DNA from: Sagittula salina
GTDB lineage: Bacteria; Pseudomonadota; Alphaproteobacteria; Rhodobacterales; Rhodobacteraceae
Assembly: GCF_017813235.1 (NCBI RefSeq)
Contig: NZ_JAGISH010000010.1
Location: forward strand, 1 to 64,000
Length of the DNA stretch: 64,000 nucleotides
Direction: 5' to 3'
Numbering within the stretch: the first letter of the stretch is position 1; every line of letters starts with the position of its first letter. Position numbers and translations under genes: made by a program. Under the pieces are notes generated by a model that searched no databases, was not told the DNA's origin, and worked only from the letters and a program-made list of their open reading frames with translations. Of this stretch, positions 48,891 to 58,380 are shown in pieces.

Positions 48891-50573
48891 ATGAGCATCC
48901 TGAAATTCGAAAACGTTTCCAAAAGCTTCGGCACGGGCACGGCGGCAACCAAGGTGTTGCAGAGCATCAATCTGGACGTGCAGGAGGGCGAGTTTCTTGT
49001 GCTCCTGGGCTTCTCCGGGACGGGCAAGACGACGCTGATCAACCTTATGGCGGGGTTGGAGATGCCGACGCAGGGCCGCGTGTCCTTCAAGGGCAAGCCG
49101 GTCGAAGGCCCCGGGCCGGAGCGCGGCGTGATTTTCCAGAGCTACTCGCTGATGCCCTGGCTGACCGTTGAGGGCAACGTGAAGCTGGCGCTGGACAGCG
49201 TTTTTCCGAAGATGCCAAAGGCTGAAAAGGCCGCGACCGTGGCGCAATACGTTACGATGGTGGGACTGGGCCATGCCGCCCAGCGCCGACCCGCGGAACT
49301 GTCGGGCGGGATGCGCCAGCGGGTGAACGTGGCGCGCGCGCTGGCGATGTCACCCGAGGTGCTGCTGCTGGACGAACCGCTGAGCGCCCTCGACGCGCTC
49401 ACTCGGGCGAACCTCGCCGATGAGATCGAGCACATCTGGGAGCAGGACAAGAAGACCTGCGTGCTGATCACCAACGATGTCGATGAGGCAATCCTGCTGG
49501 CGGACCGGATCATCGCGCTGAACCCGGACGGGACTTTGGGCGAGGAATTCCGCGTCACAATCCCGCGCCCGCGTGACCGCGCCGAGATGAACAACGACGA
49601 GACCTTCAAGGCGCTGCGTCGCGACGTGACCCGGACCTTGATGGACGTTGGCCTGAGTGCAAAGGCGGAGGGCGTGCGGGTTCTGCCAGGGATCAAGCCA
49701 AATCACACAGTGCCCGCCGCAGTCCTGCAGGCGGCGATCTCCGGGATCGAGGAAAAGTATCTGGAGTTCAGCCAGCTTCACAAGGTCTACCCCACTCCGA
49801 AGGGACCGCTGACCGTGGTGGAGGACTTCAACCTGAAGCTAAACAAAGGGGAGTTCGTGTCGCTTATCGGGCATTCCGGGTGTGGAAAGTCCACGGTGTT
49901 GACCATGGCTGCGGGGCTGAACCCGATCTCCAAGGGGGTCATCAAACTTGACGGGTTCGAGGTGCGCGGCGCCGACCCGGAGCGCGCGGTGGTCTTTCAG
50001 TCGCCCAACCTCTTCCCCTGGCTCACCGCGCGGGAAAACTGCGCCATCGGCGTGGACAAGGTCTATCCGAAGGCGAGCCGGGCAGAACGTCAGGACGTGG
50101 TGGAATACTACCTGGAACGGGTCGGACTGGCCGATGCCATGGACCGTTCCACCGCCGATATGTCGAACGGCATGAAACAGCGCGTCGGCATCGCGCGGGC
50201 CTTTGCGCTATCGCCCAAACTGCTGCTTCTGGACGAGCCTTTCGGGATGCTCGACAGCCTGACGCGGTGGGACTTGCAGGAGGTGCTGATGGAGGTCTGG
50301 GACCGGACGAAGGTCACGGCCGTTTGCGTCACCCATGACGTGGACGAGGCGATCCTGCTGGCCGACCGGGTGGTGATGATGACCAACGGACCGCAGGCGA
50401 CCATCGGCAAGATCGTCGACGTCGACTTGCCCCGCCCGCGCAGCCGCAAGGCCCTACTCGAACACCCGGATTACTACAAGTACCGCCAGGACGTGCTGGA
50501 TTTCCTCGAGGAATACGAACACGGCGCCAAGCCGAAGACCAAGCAGGCCGCGCCGGCCATCGCGGCGGAGTGA
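48891..50573 (+). CDS. nrtC: nitrate ABC transporter ATPase, two fused nucleotide-binding domains
   Basis: This 560-residue protein carries two ABC ATPase domains in tandem. Domain 1 (about 1-240) has Walker A GFSGTGKTT, signature LSGGMRQR and Walker B LLLDEPLSALD. Domain 2 (about 285-530) has Walker A GHSGCGKST, a deviant signature MSNGMKQR and Walker B LLLDEPFGMLD. It thus replaces the separate NrtC and NrtD of cyanobacteria in one chain and has no NrtA-like regulatory tail. ATG 48891 follows the nrtB stop by five bases. It powers nitrate uptake at the inner membrane. Confidence 0.93.
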   Translation: MSILKFENVSKSFGTGTAATKVLQSINLDVQEGEFLVLLGFSGTGKTTLINLMAGLEMPTQGRVSFKGKPVEGPGPERGVIFQSYSLMPWLTVEGNVKLALDSVFPKMPKAEKAATVAQYVTMVGLGHAAQRRPAELSGGMRQRVNVARALAMSPEVLLLDEPLSALDALTRANLADEIEHIWEQDKKTCVLITNDVDEAILLADRIIALNPDGTLGEEFRVTIPRPRDRAEMNNDETFKALRRDVTRTLMDVGLSAKAEGVRVLPGIKPNHTVPAAVLQAAISGIEEKYLEFSQLHKVYPTPKGPLTVVEDFNLKLNKGEFVSLIGHSGCGKSTVLTMAAGLNPISKGVIKLDGFEVRGADPERAVVFQSPNLFPWLTARENCAIGVDKVYPKASRAERQDVVEYYLERVGLADAMDRSTADMSNGMKQRVGIARAFALSPKLLLLDEPFGMLDSLTRWDLQEVLMEVWDRTKVTAVCVTHDVDEAILLADRVVMMTNGPQATIGKIVDVDLPRPRSRKALLEHPDYYKYRQDVLDFLEEYEHGAKPKTKQAAPAIAAE

Positions 50574-50675
50574 CGGGGATGGGGTATTCGGACACAGATT
50601 CGGGGCTTAATTGCGCAAGCTGGGCTCATCCCGCCCCAAGGCTTTTCTACAAGTTCTGCGTGCGAGTGCACTCCT

Positions 50676-51908
50676 GTGGCTGAACGCCTCATCATCGTCG
50701 GTGCTGGCATGGCAGCGGGGCGGGTGTTGGAGCATCTGACCGAGGAGGCTCCGGACCGCTTCGAGATCACGCTCTTCAATGCCGAGCCGCGCGGGACGTA
50801 CAACCGCATCATGCTCTCGCCGGTTCTGTCCGGCGAGAAGACATACGAGCAGATCGTTACCCATGACGCCGACTGGTACGCGCGCCGGGGCGTGACCTGT
50901 CGCTTTGGGGAGCGTGTGCTGTCCATCGATACGCAAGCCCGCGTGGTTGAGGCCGAACATGGGCAGGTGTCCTATGACAGACTGATCCTCGCCACCGGCT
51001 CTGCGCCGTTCATCGTTCCGGTGCCGGGGCACCGGTTGCCCGGCGTGCTGGCCTATCGCGACCTCGACGACACGGATCGGATGATCTCCGCCGCGCGGCC
51101 CGGCGCGCGGGCTGTGGTGATCGGCGGTGGTCTGCTCGGGCTGGAGGCCGCCGCCGGGCTTCGGGCCCGTGGCATGGCGGTGACGGTGCTACACCTCATG
51201 GATCACCTGATGGAGCGGCAGCTCGACCCGGAAGCAGGCGCGCTACTTAAGGAAGATCAGGAGCGCAAGGGCATCGACGTGATCCTCGACGCCGCCACCG
51301 AAGAGATCGCGGGCAAGACTCGCGCGGAGGCGGTGGTACTGAAGGATGGGCGTGAAATTCCCTGCGATATCGTGGTCATGGCGGTCGGCATTCGACCAAG
51401 CTTTCAACTGGCGCAGACAGCGGGAATTGCCTGCGGCCGGGCCATCACGGTGGATGCGCAGATGCGAACGCAGGTGCCGGGGGTCTATGCACTTGGGGAA
51501 TGCGTGGAGTTCAACGGCGCGCTCTTTGGCCTTGTTGCGCCGCTCTACGATCAGGCCCGCGTGCTGGCGCACGAGTTGACGGGTGTGGCGGACGCCTTTG
51601 TACCGCGCGAACTCGCAACGAAGCTGAAGGTTACCGGCTGCGATCTGTTCAGTGCCGGCGATTTCACGGGCGGCGACGGGCGCGAGGAGATCGTGTTCCG
51701 CGACCCTTCCGCCCGCATCTACAAGCGGTTGGTGCTGGAACGGGGCCGCCTGATCGGGGCGATAATTTACGGCGACGTGACGGGCGCCAACTGGCTGCAC
51801 CAGTTGATCCAGGAGGGTCGAGACGTCTCCACCATGCGGGAAACGCTGATTTTCGGCCCGGATGCGCAGGGCACTGACGGGTTAAGCCGGTCGAGCCTCG
51901 CGGCGTGA
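50676..51908 (+). CDS. FAD/NADH-dependent reductase of the assimilatory nitrate reductase
   Basis: This 410-residue flavoprotein equals the N-terminal third of NirB: LIIVGAGMAAGRVLEHL (FAD), EPRGTYNRIMLSPVLSGE, VVIGGGLLGLEAAAGL (NADH) and GVYALGECVEF (FAD C-terminal). It lacks the [2Fe-2S] and sirohaem domains of NirB. In size and place it fits the NasC-type electron-transfer subunit that feeds NasA, rather than a nitrite reductase. The start is GTG 50676; the ribosome site is weak. nasA follows after 79 bases. Confidence 0.87.
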   Translation: MAERLIIVGAGMAAGRVLEHLTEEAPDRFEITLFNAEPRGTYNRIMLSPVLSGEKTYEQIVTHDADWYARRGVTCRFGERVLSIDTQARVVEAEHGQVSYDRLILATGSAPFIVPVPGHRLPGVLAYRDLDDTDRMISAARPGARAVVIGGGLLGLEAAAGLRARGMAVTVLHLMDHLMERQLDPEAGALLKEDQERKGIDVILDAATEEIAGKTRAEAVVLKDGREIPCDIVVMAVGIRPSFQLAQTAGIACGRAITVDAQMRTQVPGVYALGECVEFNGALFGLVAPLYDQARVLAHELTGVADAFVPRELATKLKVTGCDLFSAGDFTGGDGREEIVFRDPSARIYKRLVLERGRLIGAIIYGDVTGANWLHQLIQEGRDVSTMRETLIFGPDAQGTDGLSRSSLAA

Positions 51909-51911
51909 CCG

Positions 51912-51942
51912 AATGGTGCAAAGGAAAAATGGTGCAAAGGAA
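51912..51942. repeat. 15-base tandem duplication at the nasA 5' end
   Basis: AATGGTGCAAAGGAA occurs at 51912-51926 and 51928-51942, one base apart, so the two ATGs fall in different frames. Each unit contains AAGGAA. The longer in-frame nasA start would use the first ATG (51913). Confidence 0.85.
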
Positions 51943-51987
51943 GAGGGCGACGATGCGGACAAGAGCGATGACCCGGAGTGCCGCGTG

Positions 51988-54699
51988 ATGGACGGCGCCC
52001 CCCTGCCCGCACTGGCCGACGATGCGGAGCCCCGCGTCACGGTGAAATCCACCTGCGCCTATTGTGGCGTGGGCTGTGGCGTTCTGCTGACGCCGGATGG
52101 CAAGGGCGGGCTGGAGGTGCGCGGCGACCCGGACCACCCCGCGAACCGCGGGCGGCTTTGTTCAAAGGGGTCCGCGCTGGGGGAAACCGTGGGGCTGGCG
52201 CATCGTCTTCTGGCGCCCGTGGTGAACGGGCGCGCGACGGGCTGGGACGACGCGCTGCAATTGGTGGCCGACCGGTTCCGCGAGACCATTGCCGAACACG
52301 GGCCGGATGCGGTGGCGCTTTATGTTTCCGGGCAATTGCTGACAGAGGATTACTATGTCGCCAACAAGCTCGCCAAGGGCTTTATGGGGACTGCAAACAT
52401 TGACACGAATTCAAGGCTTTGCATGGCGTCCACCGTGGCGGGGCAGCGCCGGGCGTTTGGCACGGACACGGTGCCGCAGACCTACGAGGACCTCGAAGAG
52501 GCCGATCTGATCGTGCTGGTAGGGTCGAACATGGCGTGGTGCCACCCGGTCCTGTATCAGCGTGTGCTGGCGGCACGGGCCGCGCGTAGAACAAAGATCG
52601 TAGTGGTCGATCCGCGCCGCACGGCGTCCTGTGACGGGGCGGACCTGCGTCTGGCACTAGAACCCGGCAGCGACGTGGCGCTGTTCAACCGGCTGCTCGC
52701 GGATCTGTACGAGGGCGGCGCGCTGGACGCGACCTTCCTGCGGCACACTGAAGGCTTTGACGAAACGCTGGCGCAGGCGATGAACGACGACATCAGCGTG
52801 ACAGGGCTGGCCGAGGAGGACGTGCAGGCCTTTGTCCGGTTGTGGCGCGATAATGAAAAGGTGGTGACGGTTTTCAGTCAGGGGGTGAACCAGTCGAGCG
52901 CGGGGTCGGACAAGGTCAATGCCATCTTGAATTGCCATCTGGCCACCGGGCGCATCGGCAAACCGGGCTGCGGGCCGCTGTCGGTCACCGGCCAGCCAAA
53001 CGCCATGGGCGGGCGCGAGGTCGGCGGTCTGGCGAACATGCTGGCCTGCCATCTCGATCTGGAGAACGCCGACCACCGCGCGGCGGTGCGGGACTTCTGG
53101 GGATGCGACCGGGTGCCGGAGGCGCCGGGCCTGAAGGCGGTCGACATGTTCCGCGCCGTTGGCGACGGCCGGATCAAGGCGCTGTGGGTCATCCACACCA
53201 ATCCGGCGGTTTCCATGCCCGACGCGGACGCCGTGCGTGAGGCGATCCGGGGCTGCGATTTCGTCGTGGTCAGCGACGTGACGGCGGCGACGGACACGGC
53301 GCGGCTGGCCGATGTTCTGCTGCCCGCGACGGCATGGGGCGAAAAAAGCGGCACGGTGACGAATTCGGACCGCACCATCAGCCGCCAGCGCGCAGTTCTG
53401 CCCGCGCCGGGACTGACACGACCTGACTGGGCGCAATTGGCAGAAGTGGGCCGCCGCATGGGGTTCAAGAACGCTTTCGACTATGCCTCCGAGGCGGAGA
53501 TCTTCCGCGAATATGCGGCACTGTCGGGTATCGCAGGGCGGTTCGGGAAGGATTTCGACATCAGCGGGCTCGCGGGGCTGGATAGGGCGGGTTACGACGC
53601 TCTGCCTCCGGTGCGCTGGCCGGTGTCTGCCACACGCACAGGCGGACGGTTCTTTGCCGACGGACAGTTCTACCACGCTGACGGAAAGGCCCGGCTGGTA
53701 CCCGTGGCTTGGCGACCGCCCGTGGCGAAGGTAGGGCCGCGCTATCCCTTCCGGCTGAACACAGGCCGCATCCGCGATCAGTGGCACACGATGACGCGCA
53801 CCGCCCTCAGCCCCCGGCTGGCGGCCCATCTGGCGGAGCCGTTTCTGGAAATTCACCCGGAGGACGCCGCGGACCTGGGGATCGGCCTGGCGGACCTGTG
53901 CGTGCTGGACAGCCCACAGGGCCGCGCGATCCTGCGGGCGAGGATCACGGATGACGTACTGCGCGGACAGGTTTTCGCGCCGATGCACTGGACCGGGGAA
54001 ACAGCGCCCGCGGCGCGCATCGATGCGGTGGTGGCGCCCGTGGTGGACCCGGTTTCCGGCCAGCCGGAGAGCAAGGCCAGCGTGGTGAAGGTCAGCCGGA
54101 TGCAGGCGGCGTGGTATGGCTTTGCCGTCTCGGCGCGGAACGTGACACCGACGGGCGACTACTGGGCGCGCGCGGTGACAAAGGCGGGCCACCGGGTCGA
54201 GATGGCAGGCTACGCGGCACCGCCAAACTGGGAAACGGCGGCGCGGGAAATGTTCGGACTGGCGCAGGCAGAGGTGTCGATCCTGGAGGACCGCGCCGCT
54301 GGTTCGGCGCGACTGGCATTCCGCGAGGCCGGACGGCTGGTGGCGGTGCTGTTCGTTTCCCCTGGGCCGGTGGCCGTGATGCGCGATTACCTCGTGCAGA
54401 TGCCAGAGGTGCCAGACCTGACGCTGCTGTCCGGTCGCGCGCCTGCTGACCGGCCCGACCCCGGTGTTGTGGTCTGTGCTTGCTTCGACGTCGGAATGAA
54501 CACCATACTGCGCGCCATCGAAAGCGATGGATTGGTCAGCGTGGACGAAATCGGCAAGGCCCTGCAGGCGGGGACGAACTGCGGATCCTGCCGCCCGGAA
54601 CTGGCGGCGCTGCTGACGCGCGTTCAGACGCAGACCGAACAAACGCCGGTCAGGCCGACAAGCCCCAACCTGACCCAGCCCAAAGAGGCTGCGGAGTGA
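51988..54699 (+). CDS. nasA: assimilatory nitrate reductase catalytic subunit NasA
   Basis: This 903-residue cytoplasmic molybdoenzyme reduces nitrate to nitrite. The [4Fe-4S] cysteines are 23, 26, 30 and 58 (TCAYCGVGC, RGRLCSKG). The bis-MGD domains include SGQLLTEDYYVANKLAKG, TNSRLCMAS with the Mo-ligand cysteine, and TGQPNAMGGREVGG. The molydopterin-binding C-terminal domain has NTGRIRDQWHTMTRT. A BFD-like [2Fe-2S] domain closes the chain (Cys 830, 832, 865, 868), the site for electrons from the flavoprotein upstream. ATG 51988 with GGAG is preferred; ATG 51913 would add 25 polar residues. Confidence 0.94.
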   Translation: MDGAPLPALADDAEPRVTVKSTCAYCGVGCGVLLTPDGKGGLEVRGDPDHPANRGRLCSKGSALGETVGLAHRLLAPVVNGRATGWDDALQLVADRFRETIAEHGPDAVALYVSGQLLTEDYYVANKLAKGFMGTANIDTNSRLCMASTVAGQRRAFGTDTVPQTYEDLEEADLIVLVGSNMAWCHPVLYQRVLAARAARRTKIVVVDPRRTASCDGADLRLALEPGSDVALFNRLLADLYEGGALDATFLRHTEGFDETLAQAMNDDISVTGLAEEDVQAFVRLWRDNEKVVTVFSQGVNQSSAGSDKVNAILNCHLATGRIGKPGCGPLSVTGQPNAMGGREVGGLANMLACHLDLENADHRAAVRDFWGCDRVPEAPGLKAVDMFRAVGDGRIKALWVIHTNPAVSMPDADAVREAIRGCDFVVVSDVTAATDTARLADVLLPATAWGEKSGTVTNSDRTISRQRAVLPAPGLTRPDWAQLAEVGRRMGFKNAFDYASEAEIFREYAALSGIAGRFGKDFDISGLAGLDRAGYDALPPVRWPVSATRTGGRFFADGQFYHADGKARLVPVAWRPPVAKVGPRYPFRLNTGRIRDQWHTMTRTALSPRLAAHLAEPFLEIHPEDAADLGIGLADLCVLDSPQGRAILRARITDDVLRGQVFAPMHWTGETAPAARIDAVVAPVVDPVSGQPESKASVVKVSRMQAAWYGFAVSARNVTPTGDYWARAVTKAGHRVEMAGYAAPPNWETAAREMFGLAQAEVSILEDRAAGSARLAFREAGRLVAVLFVSPGPVAVMRDYLVQMPEVPDLTLLSGRAPADRPDPGVVVCACFDVGMNTILRAIESDGLVSVDEIGKALQAGTNCGSCRPELAALLTRVQTQTEQTPVRPTSPNLTQPKEAAE

Positions 54700-55646
54700 C
54701 GCTGGCCACGCATGTCCGCACGCTGGGGCGCGGGCCGGGCCGGTCACGGTCGCTGACCCGCGAAGAGGCGCGCGAGGCAATGGGGCTGATGCTGAGCGGC
54801 GCCGACCCCCATGCGGTGGGTGCGCTCCTGATGCTGTTGCGTATGAAGGGCGAGACGGCGGAGGAAATCGCCGGACTGGCAGAGGCTGCGCAGGCGGCCA
54901 CGGGTCCCCTGCCCCCGATCGATCTCGACTGGCCGAGCTACGCCGCCGGACGCACGCGCGGGCTGCCGTGGTTCCTGCTGGCGGCAAAGCTGGTGGCGGA
55001 CAGCGGCCGACGGGTTCTGATGCACGGCTGGAACGGGCCCGACGGCGCCGTGCGGACGGGCGTGGCGGCGTTGAACATCCCCGTGGCCACCACAACCGAA
55101 GGCGCAAAGACGGCGCTGGAGGCGGGTAACCTCGTGTACATGCCTCTGGAGGAGATGCATCCGGCGCTGTTCTCGCTCCTGTCGCTAAGGGGCGTTCTGG
55201 GGCTGCGATCCTGTGCCAACACCGTCTGCCGGATGCTGAATCCGGGGCGGGCGCGCGCCAGCGTGCAGGGCGTCTTTCACCCCTCCTACCGGCTCTTGCA
55301 GGCGGATGCCGCGCAGCTTCTGGCGTGGGAGAGCCTGAGCGTCATCAAGGGCGGCGGTGGCGAGTTCGAGCGCCACCCCGGCAAGGGCGTGGAAGCCTTT
55401 GGCCTGCGCGGCGGCGCGCGATGGCAGGCCTCGCTGCCAGAGCTGATTGACGACCAGATGCGGCTGGGCGATCTGACCTTCCCGATGACGGCGTTGGAAG
55501 CGCTTTGGGCCCGCGACGAAGCACCGACCTTCGCCCGCGCCATGGTGCTGGGCACTGCCGCGCTGGCGCTGGAGACGCTGGGTGATAGCGGTGACGCAGA
55601 CGATCTGTGGCACCAAAGGACACGCGCTCTGCCCGAGAAGGTCTGA
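54696..55646 (+). CDS. TrpD-like glycosyltransferase family 3 protein in the nitrate operon
   Basis: This 316-residue protein resembles anthranilate phosphoribosyltransferase: N-terminal helical bundle with SLTREEAREAMGLMLSG and ADPHAVGALLMLLRMKGET, and core NIPVATTTEGAKTALEAGNLVYMPLEEMHPALFSL (in part). The PRPP loop normally written G-T-G-G-D is poorly kept: near 95-105 the chain reads AAKLVADSGRRVLMHG, so anthranilate activity is doubtful. This YbiB-like group recurs beside nitrate genes. Start GTG 54696 overlaps the nasA stop (GTGA). Role unknown, perhaps nucleic-acid or cofactor related. Confidence 0.82.
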   Translation: MTLATHVRTLGRGPGRSRSLTREEAREAMGLMLSGADPHAVGALLMLLRMKGETAEEIAGLAEAAQAATGPLPPIDLDWPSYAAGRTRGLPWFLLAAKLVADSGRRVLMHGWNGPDGAVRTGVAALNIPVATTTEGAKTALEAGNLVYMPLEEMHPALFSLLSLRGVLGLRSCANTVCRMLNPGRARASVQGVFHPSYRLLQADAAQLLAWESLSVIKGGGGEFERHPGKGVEAFGLRGGARWQASLPELIDDQMRLGDLTFPMTALEALWARDEAPTFARAMVLGTAALALETLGDSGDADDLWHQRTRALPEKV

Positions 55647-56257
55647 AAGACCGAGAAGGGAGGGAGATGCGGTGAGTGTCAGGGGCCTTGTGGAGGGCAG
55701 CGCGGAAAACTGTTCCGCGTGCCAAAGGCCGCAACGAACAGAGAAAACGTTACGCAGATCGGAGTGCGGGCGAATACAACACCTGCCGGAGCGCGAGGTC
55801 GAAAATCAATACGGTGCATCGGAGCGAGGGCCGAGGCTGCACTTTTTGCACCTGCGGCCGAAATGGCATTCGCTGAATTTGCCGATCGATCTCTTCTTTG
55901 CTCACAGGCATAGACGGTGAGAAATGTCAGCCAAGCGATAAGCGACGCATGACGCGCCGGACAAATGGGAACATCCTTCCATCGATCGGCACCAGCGCAG
56001 GGAGCGGCGTCCGACTGGGCGGGGTATCCCTCTCCCCGGTCCAGCGGCCAGTCGCGCCAAGATGACCTTGCGGCAGCCCGTGCCATGTCGGCGGGATCAA
56101 TCCAGCCCTCAAAATATGCATGGCGCTTAGCGCGTTGTCTGCTGTAAAGCGGGGCTGGCCGCGATCCGCCAAAAGGATGCCGACAGCAGTTGTCATAGGC
56201 AAATCTTGTGGGTAGGTTTCGGTTTGTTCTTTCGCCTTGTTTGCAACGGGAGCTGAC
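55647..56257. other. 610-base region without a supported gene
   Basis: Several open frames occur on both strands (for example minus 55927-56202), but none has a ribosome site or recognisable sequence. The region separates the nitrate operon from the hybrid kinase. No strong hairpin or terminator was seen after 55646. Confidence 0.5.
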
Positions 56258-58327
56258 GTGCGCGGGTTGACGTTCGATATCCGGAAGGCGGTCCGCGAAG
56301 GACCGGCCCACGGTGCGCTCGCACCGGTGGTCTATCTCGATACGGACGGCGCCGTGCGCTGGATCAGTCCCGGATCGCGTGAGGCGCTGGGACTGGCCGA
56401 CGACGCCGGTCTGCCGGGTGAAGGTTTCGCCGCGTGGTGGCCTGCTGCGACGCTGTCGGAGATCCGCGCCGCGCTGGAGACGGTCCGACAGAAGGGCGAT
56501 GCCGCCTTTGAGGCGCGCAGCCTTGCGGAATACGGCGGTGGCCGCACGTGGTCTGTACGCCTGGGGATGATCACGGAGTGCGACGGTAGCGGGAGCATCT
56601 GCGCCATGTTCACCGAAATGACCGAAACCGCAAATCGCGCCGCGGAACTGGAGCGGGAGGTCGCCGTCCTGCGCGATTCCAACGCCCAGTTGCAGCGTCG
56701 CGTGGAGACCAAGCGCGAGCGGATCCGCGTGCTGGAGCAGCACAACAGTCAGGCCGAAAAGATCCAGACCATGGGGGCCTTTGTCGCCTCCGTCGTGCAC
56801 GACATGAACAATGTGCTGTCGGTGATGACCTCCGCGCAGCGACTGGTTCGGCGCAAACTGGAAGGCGAGATCGAGGCAGCACTCTTCGACGAGGTCGATG
56901 CCTCGGTGGAGCGTGGTCAGCGATTGTTACGGCAGTTGCTCGACTTTTCGCGCAAGGATGATCAGCAACCCGAGCTGTCGGACCCCGCGCAGATGCTGAG
57001 GCGCGATCAGGGGCTGATGCAGCAGCTGATCGGCCACGGCAATCGGCTTGAACTCGACCTGCCGGAGGACGGCTGGCAATTCTACGGCGAACCGGGGCGA
57101 TTTGCCTCCGTGGTGTTCAACATGCTGTCCAACGCGCGCGACGCCCTGCGCGAGGCAAAGCGCGCGGGAACGGTGACGGTTGGCCTGCGCAATGTGCCGG
57201 AGGCAGAGCGCCCGACCGGCCTTTTTGCGCGCGACTACCTCTGTCTGTCCTTTCGCGACACCGGGGCGGGTATGCCGGCAGAGGTTCTGACCCGCCTCGG
57301 CGATCCGTATTTCACCACAAAACCAAAGGGCAAGGGCACCGGGCTCGGCGTGCGATCTGCCTTTGAGCTGGCGGCGCGCTGCGGCGGCACGGTGCTGATC
57401 GACAGCACCCCCGGCGAGGGCACGCAGTTCGACATCTACCTCGGCCGGGCGGTTCTGAACGGCGAGATGGTGGAGATCGCAGGCGGCATCGAGGATCCGG
57501 AACTGCACGGCAACGCCCGCGTGCTGCTGGTGGAACCGTCCAATGCACTGGCAACCGCGCTGAACCGGCTTCTGACCGGCTTGCACTACGAGGTGGCCGT
57601 CGTCGCCACCGTGGAAGAGGCACGCGCCGCGTTGGACGATGCAGATTGGGACCTGCTGCTGTGCGACTTCGACCACGATGCCGCGACGGCGGAGGCATTG
57701 GCCGGTGGAATGCAGTCCGAGCGCCCCGGAATGCGCGTGATCGTCATGTCCTCCAATTCCGATCCGCAGACGCGCCTGTTGCATCTGCACAAACCGATTT
57801 CCGAGCAACTGCTGGCCCGTGCGCTGCTCGATCAACTGGACCGGCTGCCCGGCGCATCGCTGGGTCAGCGCGCGCTGCGGGCTTCGGAACGGCAGCGTGA
57901 CCGCATCAACTCTGCGGCGGCGCGGCGCACCTTTGACATCTGGTTCGAACGCACGCGGCAGATGCGGCTGCTGCCCGACGGCGGAATCGTCAACGACCTG
58001 CAGGCGCAGATGCCGGAGAATGCCTTTCTCATCGCCTGCGATCGCCGCCATGCCACCGGCGCGCCGCTGTTCCGTTTCGTCTGGGCGGGCAGCGCGGTCG
58101 AGCGGCAGCTTGGCCGTGACCTGACCGGCGTCCAGGTGACCGCAGCGGACGAGGCGCTGCTGGGGGCCTTTGCCCCGGCCTATCGTCGCTGCCAGCGCGG
58201 TACGGCGGATGTCTCGGAGGCATCGGGCGACCGGATGCACCGGTTGCTGCTGCCGCTGGCCGAGGGCGGTGAACGGGTGACCCACCTTTTTGGCATGGCC
58301 TGCGTGCCGGGGGCGACCCCCACCTGA
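56258..58327 (+). CDS. hybrid sensor histidine kinase with PAS, receiver and C-terminal PAS-like domains
   Basis: This is a 689-residue soluble kinase. It has an N-terminal PAS (about 20-120), coiled coil (130-165), HisKA with VVHDMNNVLSV (His 181), HATPase with FNMLSNARDAL, DTGAGMP and GKGTGLGV, a receiver at about 425-535, and a C-terminal PAS-like domain (555-680). The receiver keeps an aspartate in LLLCDFDHD and lysine in HLHKPIS, but the usual acidic pair near its start reads VEPSN. Phosphotransfer may thus be weak. GTG 56258 follows GGGAG by five bases; a TTG at 56237 is less likely. No membrane segment is seen. The target may be the Mo hydroxylase operon downstream (inference). Confidence 0.85.
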   Translation: MRGLTFDIRKAVREGPAHGALAPVVYLDTDGAVRWISPGSREALGLADDAGLPGEGFAAWWPAATLSEIRAALETVRQKGDAAFEARSLAEYGGGRTWSVRLGMITECDGSGSICAMFTEMTETANRAAELEREVAVLRDSNAQLQRRVETKRERIRVLEQHNSQAEKIQTMGAFVASVVHDMNNVLSVMTSAQRLVRRKLEGEIEAALFDEVDASVERGQRLLRQLLDFSRKDDQQPELSDPAQMLRRDQGLMQQLIGHGNRLELDLPEDGWQFYGEPGRFASVVFNMLSNARDALREAKRAGTVTVGLRNVPEAERPTGLFARDYLCLSFRDTGAGMPAEVLTRLGDPYFTTKPKGKGTGLGVRSAFELAARCGGTVLIDSTPGEGTQFDIYLGRAVLNGEMVEIAGGIEDPELHGNARVLLVEPSNALATALNRLLTGLHYEVAVVATVEEARAALDDADWDLLLCDFDHDAATAEALAGGMQSERPGMRVIVMSSNSDPQTRLLHLHKPISEQLLARALLDQLDRLPGASLGQRALRASERQRDRINSAAARRTFDIWFERTRQMRLLPDGGIVNDLQAQMPENAFLIACDRRHATGAPLFRFVWAGSAVERQLGRDLTGVQVTAADEALLGAFAPAYRRCQRGTADVSEASGDRMHRLLLPLAEGGERVTHLFGMACVPGATPT

Positions 58328-58380
58328 AAGCGCCCGAGGCCCGGGATACCGGCTGACGAATTCCGCATACCGGCGCCGAC

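Noticed and set aside
55927..56202. Minus-strand frame of 91 codons in the gap before the hybrid kinase
   Set aside because: No ribosome site, no recognisable sequence and no operon context; left as gene-free.
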